Assembly: GCF_001269655.1 (NCBI RefSeq)
Contig: NZ_LHVE01000009.1
Coordinates: forward strand, 372,001-436,000
Direction: 5' to 3'
DNA: 64,000 bases
From: Pseudomonas thivervalensis
GTDB taxonomy: Bacteria; Pseudomonadota; Gammaproteobacteria; Pseudomonadales; Pseudomonadaceae
Shown here: positions 1 through 9,037 of the stretch, piece after piece
Position numbering within the stretch: position 1 is the stretch's first letter
How the letters are laid out: each line of letters begins with the position of its first letter
Position numbers and translations under genes: made by a program
The notes under the pieces: generated by a model
Databases searched by the model: none
Told to the model about the DNA's origin: nothing
What the model saw: only the letters and a program-made list of their open reading frames with translations

Positions 1-1556
1 GTTTGCATCGACGCGAACAGCGCCGGGTGATGCGCCGGGTCGACGAATTTGCGTTGCGGCTCAGCGACGATCACCAGCTTCTCGCGGCCCAGTGCCGGGT
101 CCATTTCCGAGAAAGCGGCGATGCGCCCGGTGCGGATGCCCGGCTCTGAGTCGGTAATGGCGAATTCGATGTCGTGGGGATAGAGGTTGCGCCCATTGAG
201 AATCAACAGGTCCTTGAGCCGACCGCAGATCACCACCTGGCCTGCGTGCATGAAACCCAGGTCGCCGGAGCGCAGGTAATGCTCCGACGAACCGACGATC
301 CGGGCTTCAAAGGCTTCGCGAGTGGCTTCGGGATTTTTCCAGTAGGATTCGGCGTTGCTCGGGCCCTTGAGCCAGACTTCGCCGATGCGATCGGCGGCGC
401 ATTGCTCGAAGGTCTGCGGGTCGACGATGGCGATGCTGTGCAAGGCTTGCGGGTAACCGCAGGCGACGAATTCCACGGCGGCGGCATCGGCTGCCGCCAG
501 CGCCACGCGGCCGGTTTCCAGTACGGCCTTGTCCAGGCGCAGCACCACCGGCAGCGCGTCGGGCGGCGTGGCGCTGACGCACAGGGTCGCTTCGGCCTGG
601 CCGTAACCGGGGCTGATGGCCAACGGATTGAGGCCGCACGCGGCAAAGCGTTGGGCGAAGGCTTCCAGGGTGCCAGGGTGGATCGGCTCGGCACCGTTGA
701 TGGCGTGCTTCCAGGCGCTCAGGTCGAGCTGCGCGATCAGGTTGTCGCTGACCACGCGGTTGCACAGGGCATAGGCGAAGTTGGGGGCGAAACTGGCGGT
801 GGCACGGTAGCGACTCAACGCCTGCAGCCAGGTCGACGGCGCATTGACGAAGGTCTGGGAGGCCATCAAATAGCACGGCATGCCACTGTAGAGCGGGGCC
901 AGCATGCCGCCGATCAGGCCCATGTCGTGGTACAGCGGCAGCCAGTTGACCATGGCGCCGTGCTCGTCGAAATCGTAGGCCTGGCGCATCAGTTCGACGT
1001 TGGCGATCAGGTTGCGTTGACGCACCTCGACGCCTTTTGGCGAGCCGGTGGAGCCCGAGGTGTATTGCAGGAAGGCCACGGTCGAACCGTCGATGGCCGG
1101 GCGTTGCCACTGGCTGGCCGATGGCGTGCCCAGGTCCTGGACGGTCAGCACATCGACGCGTCCCTCCACCAGTTCCAGCAAGCCTTCGCAATAATCCGTC
1201 GGGGCAAGAATCAGCGCCGGCTCGGCATCCACCACCACGTTGCGGACGCGGTCGAGGTGGCGCGGTTTGCGTGACGGTGGTGGAAACAACGGCACGGCAA
1301 TCAGGCCGGCATAGAGGCAGGCGCAGAAGGCGCGGGCGTAGTCGAGGCTGCTGGGCAGCATCAACAGCACGCGATCACCCGGGGCATAACGCGCTTGCAG
1401 CGCGGCCGCCAGGGAGCGGGATTGCTCGTGCAGTTGGGCAAAAGTCAGGGTTTCGCCGATCTCTACGCCGTCCGGCAGAAAATGCAGGGCGGCGCGCTGA
1501 GGGAAGTGCTGGGCGTTGGTTTCCAGCACATCGATCCAGTGTTCGAAAGAAAACAT
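1..1556 (-). CDS. Fatty acyl-AMP ligase (FAAL), 3' end outside window
   Basis: On the minus strand an open frame runs from an ATG at 1556 to the window edge, giving 518 codons without a stop. The translation begins MFSFEHWIDVLE and carries the adenylation P-loop TSGSTGSPKG at residues 166-175, then NWLPLYHDMGLIGG and SPGYGQAEATLCV, the usual core of FAAL-type enzymes. FAALs activate fatty acids as acyl-adenylates and load them on a carrier protein, typically to start a lipopeptide. The start lies 7 bases after the stop of the upstream dioxygenase gene, so the two are probably cotranscribed. The next enzyme, presumably a nonribosomal peptide synthetase or carrier protein, would lie left of base 1; it may even be fused to this frame. 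FAAL rather than acyl-CoA ligase is inferred from the overall sequence and from context. Confidence 0.88.
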   Translation of the reverse strand, partial: MFSFEHWIDVLETNAQHFPQRAALHFLPDGVEIGETLTFAQLHEQSRSLAAALQARYAPGDRVLLMLPSSLDYARAFCACLYAGLIAVPLFPPPSRKPRHLDRVRNVVVDAEPALILAPTDYCEGLLELVEGRVDVLTVQDLGTPSASQWQRPAIDGSTVAFLQYTSGSTGSPKGVEVRQRNLIANVELMRQAYDFDEHGAMVNWLPLYHDMGLIGGMLAPLYSGMPCYLMASQTFVNAPSTWLQALSRYRATASFAPNFAYALCNRVVSDNLIAQLDLSAWKHAINGAEPIHPGTLEAFAQRFAACGLNPLAISPGYGQAEATLCVSATPPDALPVVLRLDKAVLETGRVALAAADAAAVEFVACGYPQALHSIAIVDPQTFEQCAADRIGEVWLKGPSNAESYWKNPEATREAFEARIVGSSEHYLRSGDLGFMHAGQVVICGRLKDLLILNGRNLYPHDIEFAITDSEPGIRTGRIAAFSEMDPALGREKLVIVAEPQRKFVDPAHHPALFASMQ

Positions 1557-1563
1557 GTGCAAT

Positions 1564-2541
1564 TCACGCCATGGCCACGATGACTTTGCGGTCACCGGTG
1601 AAAGGATTGCGACCGTGTGCCACCAGTCGGTTGTCGAGCATCAGGATGTCGCCGGGCTGCCAGGGGAAGCTGATGGCCGTCTCGCGATAGACCTCGCGTA
1701 CGGTGTCGAGCATGTCGTCGGCAATCGGCGAACCGTCGCCGAAATAGACATGGCGCGGCAGGTTCTCTTCACCCACCGCCGCCAGCAGGCTGGCGCGTAC
1801 GCTGGGTTCGATGGCCGAGACATGGAACAGGTGCGCCTGGTTGAACCAGACCCATTCACCGGTCTCGGGATGCTGCTGTACGGCGGCGCAACGCTGGCGG
1901 GTGCGCAGGTCGCCATCGGCTTTCCATTCCCACTCGATGTCGTTGTCCTGGCAGTAGCGTTCAACCTGGGCGCGGTCCTGGGTGTTGAAGACTTTTTCCC
2001 AGGGCAGGTCCAGGGCGCCACTGTAGTTGCGCACATAAAGCAGCTCGCGGCTGGCGAACAGTTCGCGGATATCGGCAGGCATGCGCTGGTAGATCAGGCG
2101 ACTGTCGGCAATCGGGGTCTCGCCGCCGGTTTCACTGGCCTTGATGCAATGGAACCAGATGCGCGAAGGCCAGGGCCGGGTGTACGCCTGCTCATTGTGC
2201 AAGGGAATGAACTGATGGGCCGGATACTCGGTGGAGCTATAGACCCCGGCGAAGACTTTGCTGCGCGGCGTGGAGCCGAACTCGTAGCTGGCCAGCGGCG
2301 CGCCGAAGCTGGCGGCGAAGCGCTTGAAGTCGATGGGCGTGGCAACGGTGAAACCGCGGAACAACACGCCGCCAACCGTAGCCAGGACTTGGGCCAGGCC
2401 GTCGCGTATCGAGGCGTCCAGGTCGTGGATCGACTGTCCCGATGCTCCCTGCACCAGCACGGGTAGCGACTGGGCGCTTGCATCCGTGGGCGCCATTGAA
2501 AACAGCTCGGAACGCCCGTTCAGGTGTTCGATTGAGGTCAT
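1564..2541 (-). CDS. TauD/SyrP-like Fe(II)/2-oxoglutarate dioxygenase
   Basis: 325 residues from an ATG at 2541 preceded by AGAGGA at good spacing. An in-frame upstream extension to 2655 lacks a ribosome site and runs into the promoter region. The metal facial triad is visible: H115-N-E117 early and H309 in LVAHGRNPF near the C-terminus, followed by R318, which would hold 2-oxoglutarate. The family includes TauD (taurine), PvcB and SyrP; SyrP-type members hydroxylate the beta carbon of an amino acid, often Asp or His, bound to a peptide synthetase. Between an acyl-AMP ligase and a TonB receptor, a hydroxylase making a beta-hydroxy ligand for ferric iron is the best reading. A sulfonate dioxygenase role cannot be excluded from sequence alone. 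Confidence 0.85.
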   Translation of the reverse strand: MTSIEHLNGRSELFSMAPTDASAQSLPVLVQGASGQSIHDLDASIRDGLAQVLATVGGVLFRGFTVATPIDFKRFAASFGAPLASYEFGSTPRSKVFAGVYSSTEYPAHQFIPLHNEQAYTRPWPSRIWFHCIKASETGGETPIADSRLIYQRMPADIRELFASRELLYVRNYSGALDLPWEKVFNTQDRAQVERYCQDNDIEWEWKADGDLRTRQRCAAVQQHPETGEWVWFNQAHLFHVSAIEPSVRASLLAAVGEENLPRHVYFGDGSPIADDMLDTVREVYRETAISFPWQPGDILMLDNRLVAHGRNPFTGDRKVIVAMA

Positions 2542-2668
2542 CCTTGTGCATCCTCTTTTTATCTTCTTCGACTCGTCACAAGACCTTGTAAGCAGGGCAG
2601 CGGTCGGTTGTGTAGGACTCGTCTGTAATGTATCCAGATCAATACAAGACGGCATACTAGGTGTAAAT

Positions 2669-2687
2669 GAGATGGATTATCAATACT
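2669..2687 (-). promoter_or_regulatory. Candidate Fur box between divergent siderophore genes
   Basis: Read on the minus strand this 19-mer matches the Fur consensus GATAATGATAATCATTATC at 13 of 19 positions, with an uninterrupted TGATAATC core. It lies in the AT-rich gap between the divergently transcribed dioxygenase (starts 2541) and TonB receptor (starts 2790), where it could control both. The match is by eye, with no score computed. Confidence 0.45.
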
Positions 2688-2789
2688 ATTTATTTAATTT
2701 TTTTTTTGGATTAGACTCCGCTCCGCTGGTGCCAAACAGCCTTCGGCCAGCTCAAAAAACCAAAAATATCTGTCGCAGGGGAGCGGGGC

Positions 2790-4853
2790 GTGAATTTCAA
2801 AAAGAACACAATTGCGTTGGCTGTAGGGTCGGCCATCGGCCTGAGCAACGGCGCATGGGCGGCTGAAGAAGCCGGCAAGATGGAGATCGCTCCAATCACC
2901 GTGACCGGTGAAAAGATCGACCGCAGCCTCGAGAAGACCCAGTCCAGCGTCGTGGTCGTCACCGACAAGAACCTGCGTGAGCACGGCGACAAGGATCTGG
3001 TGGATGTGTTTGCCCGTACGCCCGGCGTCTTCAGTCAGGCCGGCAATGAGAACTGGGGTATCCGTGGCGTGCCGGTGTCCGGTTTTGACGATCAGGGCCC
3101 GGCGACTCTCAACGGTGCGGTGTCGGTGTATGTCGACGGTGCCGTGCAGCCGAACCGTGCGCTGACCCTCAGCCCGGTCCCGCTGTGGGATGCCGAACAG
3201 GTCGAGGTGTTCCTTGGCCCGCAATCCACCACCCAGGGCCGTAACTCCCTGGCTGGCGCGGTGGTTATCCAGACCAAGAACCCCACCTTCGAACCGAGCT
3301 TCTCGGCGCAGACCAACATGGGCAACTACGGTGAGCACGGCGCGGCTGTGGCAGGTGGCGGGGCTATTGTGGATGACAAGATCGCCGGCCGTATCGCCGT
3401 GGATTATTCCGACGGTGACGGCTACATCCGCAACACCACGCTCGATAAAGACGCCAACCCGCATCGCACCAGCAACGCCCGCGGTAAATTGCTGATCCTG
3501 CCCAATGACGACACTGACGTCTTGCTGACTTATGCCCATAACGAACATCGCCAGGGTGACCGCTCGACGATGCGCGGCGCCGATGGCAAGCCGAGCTATT
3601 ACGACATCGCGTCCAATACCGAGGCCTTCGACAACCTCAAGCAGGACACCCTCAGCGCCAAGGTGGACTACCGGCTGAACGATGCCTGGACGCTGACGAG
3701 CATGACCGCCAATACGAGTACGGACTACAGCGCTCGACTGGACTTTGACCAGAACGCCGTTGATAACCAGGTCGTTCTACGTAAACAGGACGGCGACCTG
3801 TTCAGTCAGGAACTGCGTTTGAATTACGCGTCCGACACGGTGAAGAGCTTCGTTGGTGCCTACTATGGGCGTAACACCAACAACTTCCACGACCGCTTGT
3901 TGTTCGATGACGAACTGTTCGGCACGGTCAAGGGCGATACCACGATCGAGAACAAGGCGGTGTTCGGTGAAGTCAACTGGACGTTCGCACCGCGCTGGAC
4001 CTTGATCACCGGTCTGCGTTACGACCACGAAACGAACGACACCGACGTCAAGCAGGATGATTTCTCCGCACCGGCCAAGGTCAACAAGTCGTTTGATGCC
4101 GTACTGCCGAAACTCGGCATTGACTATGAGCTGGCCACGGACCAATACCTCGGTTTCATGGTGCAGAAAGGTTATCGCGGTGGGGGCGTCAACCTGCGCT
4201 CCGGTAGCGGCCACCAGGCCTACGACCCGGAATACACCACCAACTACGAGCTGTCATACCGTGGCTCGTTTTTCGACAAGACCCTGCGCACCCGCGCCAA
4301 CCTGTATTACACCGACTGGAAAGACCAGCAGGTCAGTGTTCGGCAGGCGGGCAGCTCGGTCATTGACGTCTTCAATGCCGGTCGCAGCGATATCAAGGGC
4401 CTGGAAGTTTTCGTCGAAAAAGACATCAGCGAACAGCTGACGCTGAACGTCGGTGGAGCCGTTACCGATAGCAAGTACAAGGACTTCGTCACCGGTGACG
4501 GCCAGGACATGAGCGGCGAATCGTTCCTTTCATCGCCGAAATACAAGGTGTCGGTGGGCGGTGTCTATCGCTTCGACGATCGCCTGATATTCGGTACGGA
4601 CGTTGTCTACCAGAGCACCGCGCCTTCGGAGTATGAGTTCGATGCCAGCGGCAAGGTCACCGGCGAGCGCCGCAGCGACAACTACGTGCTGGTGAACTTC
4701 AACACCGAATACAAAGTCACCAAGAACGTCGCGGTCTCCGCCTACGTGAAGAACGCGTTCGACAAGGAATACGTCACCAACAACCGCAGCGACGACATCA
4801 TCGACGTCGGCGCACCGCGCACGGTTGGGATGATCCTGCGCTACGACATGTAA
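2790..4853 (+). CDS. TonB-dependent ferric-siderophore receptor
   Basis: 687 residues starting at a GTG preceded by a GGGGAG ribosome site. A signal peptide (about residues 1-24, ending GAWA) is followed by a TonB-box-like APITVTG, a plug domain (TPGVFSQAG, IRGVPVSG, EVFLGPQSTTQGRNSLAGAV) and a long beta-barrel ending in an aromatic-rich strand (PRTVGMILRYDM). There is no N-terminal signalling extension, so it is a plain transporter rather than an FpvA-type transducer. It sits divergent from the dioxygenase and FAAL and upstream of the diaminobutyrate-type aminotransferase, so uptake of the siderophore made by this locus is the natural role. The ligand itself is inferred. Confidence 0.9.
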   Translation: MNFKKNTIALAVGSAIGLSNGAWAAEEAGKMEIAPITVTGEKIDRSLEKTQSSVVVVTDKNLREHGDKDLVDVFARTPGVFSQAGNENWGIRGVPVSGFDDQGPATLNGAVSVYVDGAVQPNRALTLSPVPLWDAEQVEVFLGPQSTTQGRNSLAGAVVIQTKNPTFEPSFSAQTNMGNYGEHGAAVAGGGAIVDDKIAGRIAVDYSDGDGYIRNTTLDKDANPHRTSNARGKLLILPNDDTDVLLTYAHNEHRQGDRSTMRGADGKPSYYDIASNTEAFDNLKQDTLSAKVDYRLNDAWTLTSMTANTSTDYSARLDFDQNAVDNQVVLRKQDGDLFSQELRLNYASDTVKSFVGAYYGRNTNNFHDRLLFDDELFGTVKGDTTIENKAVFGEVNWTFAPRWTLITGLRYDHETNDTDVKQDDFSAPAKVNKSFDAVLPKLGIDYELATDQYLGFMVQKGYRGGGVNLRSGSGHQAYDPEYTTNYELSYRGSFFDKTLRTRANLYYTDWKDQQVSVRQAGSSVIDVFNAGRSDIKGLEVFVEKDISEQLTLNVGGAVTDSKYKDFVTGDGQDMSGESFLSSPKYKVSVGGVYRFDDRLIFGTDVVYQSTAPSEYEFDASGKVTGERRSDNYVLVNFNTEYKVTKNVAVSAYVKNAFDKEYVTNNRSDDIIDVGAPRTVGMILRYDM

Positions 4854-4860
4854 CCCCATG

Positions 4861-4887
4861 GGCGCGGGGAGGCAATCTCCCCGCGCC
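4861..4887 (+). terminator. Strong GC-rich hairpin after the TonB receptor
   Basis: A perfect 11-bp stem (GGCGCGGGGAG at 4861-4871 with CTCCCCGCGCC at 4877-4887) with a 5-base loop lies 8 bases after the receptor stop. No T-run follows, so it may attenuate transcription or stabilise the mRNA between the receptor and the downstream aminotransferase rather than act as a complete intrinsic terminator. Confidence 0.5.
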
Positions 4888-4961
4888 TGTCCTGCAACGT
4901 TCCGGATGTTTGTTTCCAGGCTGTTCGTTCCCTTCCAAACCCAGCCTCCATGGAGGAAATC

Positions 4962-6383
4962 ATGAGTGCTTTTTCGAATGTCACAGCAGGTGGCGCGCAA
5001 CAGCTACGCCTGTTGCATACCGGTCTGTCGAGTCCTTACTGCCTCGACTCGACGCCGCTGCTGGAGCGTCAGCAACAGCAGGAGTCCAACGCTCGCAGTT
5101 ACCCGCGGCGCATTCCCCTGGTGCTTGAAAGGGCCCATGGCATTTATGTGCAGGACAGCCGGGGGCAAGTGTTCGTCGATTGCCTGGCCGGTGCCGGAAC
5201 CCTGGCGCTGGGGCACAACCATCCGGTGATCGTCGAAGCCATCACCCAGGTCATGGCAGCCGGTGTGCCGATGCACACCCTGGACCTCATGACGCCTGTG
5301 AAGGACGCATTCGTCCAAGAAATTTTCGCTTGCCTGCCCAGCGAGTTCGCTCGCCACGCACGCATTCAGTTCTGCGGCCCGAGTGGGGCCGATGCGGTCG
5401 AGGCCGCGCTCAAGTTGACCCGTACCGCCACAGGGCGACACTCGGTCCTGGCATTCGAAGGGGCCTACCACGGGATGACCCTGGGCACGCTGGCCATCAG
5501 CGGCAACCTGTCGCCCAAGAATGCCCTCGGCGCGTTGATGCCCGGGGTCCAGCGCCTGCCGTTCCCCCACGATTATCGGTGTCCGTTCGGGGTGTCCGGC
5601 GATCAAGCGGTCACATTGAACGTTCGCTACCTCGAACACTTGCTCAACGACCCGGAAAGCGGGATCACCGCACCTGCGGCGATGATCCTGGAACCGATCC
5701 AGGGTGAGGGCGGGGTGATTGCCGCGCCGGACCGCTGGTTGCAGGAGCTGCGTCGGTTGACCCAGGCCCACGGCATTCCGCTGATCGTCGACGAGATCCA
5801 GTGCGGCATTGCCCGCAGCGGGCGGATGTTCGGCTTCGAGCAATCGGGGATCACGCCGGATGTCATCACCCTGTCCAAAGCCATCGGTGGCGGGTTGCCG
5901 CTGTCGGTCATGGTCTACCACGAGTCGCTGGACGTCTGGCAGCCAGGTGCTCACGCCGGCACGTTCCGCGGCAATCAGTTGGCAATGGCGGCGGGTACCG
6001 CGACCTTGCGCTTCATCCGCGATCAAGGCCTGGTCCAACACGCTGAAACTGTGGGCGTTCATCTGCAAAAAAACTTGCAGGCACTGCAGAACGAGTTCGC
6101 CTGGATCGGTGATGTGCGGGGTCGCGGCCTGATGCTCGGCATGGAAATCGTCGATCCGCAAGGTACGCCAGACGTACAGGGTCATCCGCCGGTGGACACG
6201 GCCCGGGCCAAGGCTTTCCAACAGGCGTGCCTGAAACACGGATTGATCGTTGAACTGGGCGGCCGTCACGGCGCGACCGTACGCTTCTTGCCGCCGTTGA
6301 TTATCACCGAGCAGGAAATCGACTTTGTCGGGAAAATCCTGTTCCAGGCCGCCAGCGCGATCAACGAGCGTCGCGCCGGCTGA
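4962..6383 (+). CDS. Diaminobutyrate--2-oxoglutarate aminotransferase-like (class III, PLP)
   Basis: 473 residues from the ATG at 4962 behind GGAGGAAATC; a start 12 bases earlier lacks a site. It shows class III aminotransferase landmarks: LAGAGTLALGHNHP near the N-terminus, CGPSGADAVEAALK, the glycine-rich GAYHGMTLGTLAISG, the DEIQCGIARSGRMF motif and the PLP lysine K306 in LSKAIGGGLPLS. Overall it reads like PvdH/Dat-type enzymes that make L-2,4-diaminobutyrate from aspartate semialdehyde with glutamate as donor. Diaminobutyrate is a constituent of pyoverdines and corrugatin-type lipopeptide siderophores, matching the neighbouring receptor and biosynthetic genes. An ornithine- or GABA-type substrate is less likely but not excluded. 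Confidence 0.85.
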   Translation: MSAFSNVTAGGAQQLRLLHTGLSSPYCLDSTPLLERQQQQESNARSYPRRIPLVLERAHGIYVQDSRGQVFVDCLAGAGTLALGHNHPVIVEAITQVMAAGVPMHTLDLMTPVKDAFVQEIFACLPSEFARHARIQFCGPSGADAVEAALKLTRTATGRHSVLAFEGAYHGMTLGTLAISGNLSPKNALGALMPGVQRLPFPHDYRCPFGVSGDQAVTLNVRYLEHLLNDPESGITAPAAMILEPIQGEGGVIAAPDRWLQELRRLTQAHGIPLIVDEIQCGIARSGRMFGFEQSGITPDVITLSKAIGGGLPLSVMVYHESLDVWQPGAHAGTFRGNQLAMAAGTATLRFIRDQGLVQHAETVGVHLQKNLQALQNEFAWIGDVRGRGLMLGMEIVDPQGTPDVQGHPPVDTARAKAFQQACLKHGLIVELGGRHGATVRFLPPLIITEQEIDFVGKILFQAASAINERRAG

Positions 6384-6435
6384 TCATCAGGTTCGGCCAG
6401 CATCCGGCTTGGACGCTGGCCGGCCCGACGCATAC

Positions 6436-7389
6436 TCAATAGTCCCAGAAGGCCGCTACCCAGCGAAAGGCGTCACCGTTGACCGCCACCCGGCCGACGG
6501 AGGGGAACGGCAGGTGAGTGGCGACCAGCAGCTCACCGGACGCCGCCGCTTCTTGCATCAGGCGGACCCGGACGCGGACCGATTCTTCAGGGTCATGTTC
6601 AAAGCCGTTTTGCCAATCGGGATGGTCGAAGGCGACTGGGAACAAGGCATCGCCGGCAAACGTCAACCGTTCCTCGCCGCAGGTCACGTGGACCACACTG
6701 TGCCCTGGCGTATGGCCGCCGGTGCGCTTGACGAGCACGCCCGGGGCGACTTCGTAGGTTTCCTCGAACGTGCGCAGCTTGTCGTGGTACTCGTTCATGA
6801 ATTGCTCGGCGGTAACGCGCAATACGTCCGGTACCGGCGACGGCATGGAAGTACGGGAAAAATCCGGCGCGGCCCAGAACGCGACCTCACTCGCTGCCAC
6901 GTGGATCCTCAGGTCGGGACGTAGCCGCTGCTTGACCTCATCGACGAGCAGTCCGCCAATGTGGTCCATGTGCATGTGGGTAATCACCACGTCGGTCACC
7001 GACGCCAGGTCGATACCGGCGGCGGCCAGGCGCTTGGGAAACTGCCCGGCCCGTGGGAAGCCGGGGAACTGACCGCCGAGCCCGGCATCGACGAGGATGG
7101 TCTGGTCGCCGCTACGCACCACCAGCACGTTCAAGGCCCAATCGAACGCGTCCGGGCCCAGGAACATCTCCTTGAACCAGGCCGCACGGGCGGCGGGATC
7201 GGCATTGGTGGACATTGTCGCGGTCGGCAGCGGCAGTACCCCGTCGCTGACCACCAGCACATCGATCTCGCCAATCTTCAGGGCATAACGCGAAGGGACC
7301 AATTCCTCGTACGAGGTCGCGTGCAAGCTCATGTTTGAATCCGGGTGTATCCCATCCTTTGCTGCAGGGGCGTTCAACTGCGTGGTCAT
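6436..7389 (-). CDS. MBL-fold metallo-hydrolase
   Basis: 317 residues from an ATG at 7389 with GGAGAA upstream; a longer in-frame start at 7593 runs through intergenic palindromes and is not credible. The zinc-binding HxHxDH motif is HMHMDH at residues 138-143, followed by later ligand segments RTGGHTPGHSVVH and FAGDALFP, and a C-terminal ATHLPFP histidine. This is the methyl-parathion-hydrolase/lactonase-like branch of the superfamily; the substrate cannot be read from sequence. It has no signal peptide. It is convergent with the aminotransferase and lies downstream of the DszC-like gene on the same strand, separated by a REP element and a candidate palindromic operator, so it probably has its own promoter. 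Confidence 0.85.
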   Translation of the reverse strand: MTTQLNAPAAKDGIHPDSNMSLHATSYEELVPSRYALKIGEIDVLVVSDGVLPLPTATMSTNADPAARAAWFKEMFLGPDAFDWALNVLVVRSGDQTILVDAGLGGQFPGFPRAGQFPKRLAAAGIDLASVTDVVITHMHMDHIGGLLVDEVKQRLRPDLRIHVAASEVAFWAAPDFSRTSMPSPVPDVLRVTAEQFMNEYHDKLRTFEETYEVAPGVLVKRTGGHTPGHSVVHVTCGEERLTFAGDALFPVAFDHPDWQNGFEHDPEESVRVRVRLMQEAAASGELLVATHLPFPSVGRVAVNGDAFRWVAAFWDY

Positions 7390-7502
7390 GGTCGTTCTCC
7401 GATGGCTTGGATCAAGGACTCGGCGAAACCGCCTTGCTTGGCGTGAGTGAGCGGGTATCGCCTGGAGAATGAGTCTGCATCCCGCGGGACGGCGTTCGAT
7501 AC

Positions 7503-7516
7503 CATACGTGGGTATG
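7503..7516. promoter_or_regulatory. Palindrome CATAC-GTGG-GTATG, candidate operator
   Basis: A perfect 5-4-5 inverted repeat 114 bases upstream of the MBL hydrolase start. Close relatives of the form YATAC-N4-GTATR occur at 22161-22174, 22700-22713 and (one half degenerate) 28500-28513. The shared pattern suggests a dimeric regulator, identity unknown. Confidence 0.4.
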
Positions 7517-7615
7517 TTGCGCAGGCGCTTTAGCGTGATCGACCCCAGTAAAAGGTATGGGGTTTTCAACGAGCCCGGCTGGCGGCGGTACACTCGCCAA
7601 TAACGGAAGCTGACC

Positions 7616-7649
7616 CACCGCTATCGCGAGCAAGCTCGCCCCCACAGGA
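7616..7649. repeat. REP-type palindrome
   Basis: A copy of the Pseudomonas-style element with the core CGCGAGCAAGCTCGC between CTAT and CCCACAGG. The same core recurs near 34632, 34692, 41475, 47440 and 51017. Confidence 0.7.
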
Positions 7650-7727
7650 GAAATGCAGTCCCTACCAGAACCAGGTCGCCGTTACCGTAGCAATGGAGAT
7701 TCACACTGACCTACCGCGCCCAAGCAA

Positions 7728-8972
7728 TCAACCTTGCCTGGACCCCCCGCCAATCTGCCAGACATACGGCGGCTCCGTACCATTGATCTCCCAATCCCCA
7801 ATAATGCGCTCCTTGTAGATCAACGGATTGTGCGAAGCGGCGGTACGGGCGTTGCGCCAGTGGCGATCGAGGGCCTTGCTGGTGCTGGTGGCCGAGGCGC
7901 CGAGGGCATTGAACAAGTCGCTGGTGGCCCGGAGCACCAGGTCGGAAATCACCACCTGGGCCTGGGCCGATTCCAACTCGGCGGCGATGTTGGCGGTGTG
8001 TTCGGTCTCGGCGTTCTGGCTGAAGCGGCTTTCGTAGGCGCGTTGGGAAGCGCTCGCGGCTTGCAAGGTGGTGGCTTCGGCGGCGTAGACCTGGGCCGAT
8101 GCCCGGCCAATCACTTGCTGCACCTGTACGTCCTGGCTGACTTCGCCGGCATTGCCCGTGCTGAAAATCCGCGTGCGTTTGCGCACTTGCTCAGTGATGT
8201 CACGGACTGCGGCGCGGCCGGCACCGGTCAGCACGGCGAGCAAGACCAGTTGATAAAACGCGGTCTGGTATTTGAAGCGGGTGGAGAAGTCGATGAGGTT
8301 TTCCGCGTCGACCCATGCGTTCTCGAACAGCGACGTCCCGCTGCCGGTGGTGCGTTGGCCAAAGCCATCCCAGTCATCGCGTTGCTTGACGCCCGGCTGG
8401 TGCACGCGCACGGCGGCAATCACGTCGGCACCGTTGTCGTCGCGCTGGGCATATACGTCGATCCAGTCGGCGAAGATACTGCCGGTGCTGTAGTACTTGG
8501 TGCCATTGACTACCCATCGATCACCTTGGCGGGAAACCCGGGTGACGACTTCGCCGATTTTCACCGCGCCGACTTCCGTCCAGGCGTTGCCCACCAGTTC
8601 TCCTTCGACAAAGCGCTTGAACCAGGTGTCCTGTGGGCTGCTGGCGTGGGCATTGAGACGGTCCTCGACAAATGCAAAGTGCCCGCGCAGGGCCTGGGGC
8701 AGGTTGGAATCGGCTTCGGCCAGTTCGATCAGCAGTTGCAGCAACTGCGGTAACGAGGCCCCGGCGCCGCCATATTCGACCGGTACGCGGATGGCGCCAA
8801 AGCCTGCTTCCTTCAGCCATTTCACCTGTTCAAAGGGCAGGCTGCGGGTTTGCTCACGCTCCAGGGCACCGGCCTGGATGCGCGCGAAGATCGGTCGGAA
8901 GCGTTCGGCCAAGGGCTCATAATCGGTGCCGGTGGAAAGGATCGGCGGCAGGTGTTGTTGCTGTGCGGTCAT
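7728..8972 (-). CDS. Acyl-CoA dehydrogenase-fold flavin monooxygenase (DszC/Sfn-like)
   Basis: 414 residues from the ATG at 8972 behind AAGGAACC; an upstream extension to 9197 passes through the promoter. It has the acyl-CoA dehydrogenase fold: helical N-terminus, GAIRVPVEYGGAGASLPQLL, the middle-domain GNAWTEVG and VNGTKYYSTGS, and a C-terminal helical domain with ALGASATSTSKALDRHWRNAR. Members of this DszC/SfnC-type group use reduced flavin to oxygenate organosulfur compounds instead of dehydrogenating CoA esters. It is divergent from msuE, which would supply the reduced flavin, and shares with it a symmetric sigma-54 control region. The exact substrate is not determined. Confidence 0.82.
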   Translation of the reverse strand: MTAQQQHLPPILSTGTDYEPLAERFRPIFARIQAGALEREQTRSLPFEQVKWLKEAGFGAIRVPVEYGGAGASLPQLLQLLIELAEADSNLPQALRGHFAFVEDRLNAHASSPQDTWFKRFVEGELVGNAWTEVGAVKIGEVVTRVSRQGDRWVVNGTKYYSTGSIFADWIDVYAQRDDNGADVIAAVRVHQPGVKQRDDWDGFGQRTTGSGTSLFENAWVDAENLIDFSTRFKYQTAFYQLVLLAVLTGAGRAAVRDITEQVRKRTRIFSTGNAGEVSQDVQVQQVIGRASAQVYAAEATTLQAASASQRAYESRFSQNAETEHTANIAAELESAQAQVVISDLVLRATSDLFNALGASATSTSKALDRHWRNARTAASHNPLIYKERIIGDWEINGTEPPYVWQIGGGSRQG

Positions 8973-9037
8973 GTTGAGGTTCCTTCTTGATGGCGAGTGG
9001 GCAGGCAGGGGGGAGACCTGCCGGTGCCAATGGCCAT

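Larger units (their letters stand above)
7390..7727. other. Intergenic region with operator candidate and REP element
   Basis: This 338-base gap lies between the end of the DszC-like gene and the start of the MBL hydrolase, both on the minus strand. It holds a perfect CATAC-N4-GTATG palindrome at 7503-7516 and a REP element at 7616-7649. No coding potential with a ribosome site was seen. Confidence 0.6.

Noticed and set aside
174-1274. 366-codon open frame on the plus strand
   Set aside because: It runs antisense to the clear fatty acyl-AMP ligase and has no recognisable domain or ribosome site; typical of high-GC shadow frames.
7390-7593. Longer N-terminus for the MBL hydrolase
   Set aside because: The extension crosses an operator palindrome and lacks a ribosome site; the ATG at 7389 has GGAGAA.
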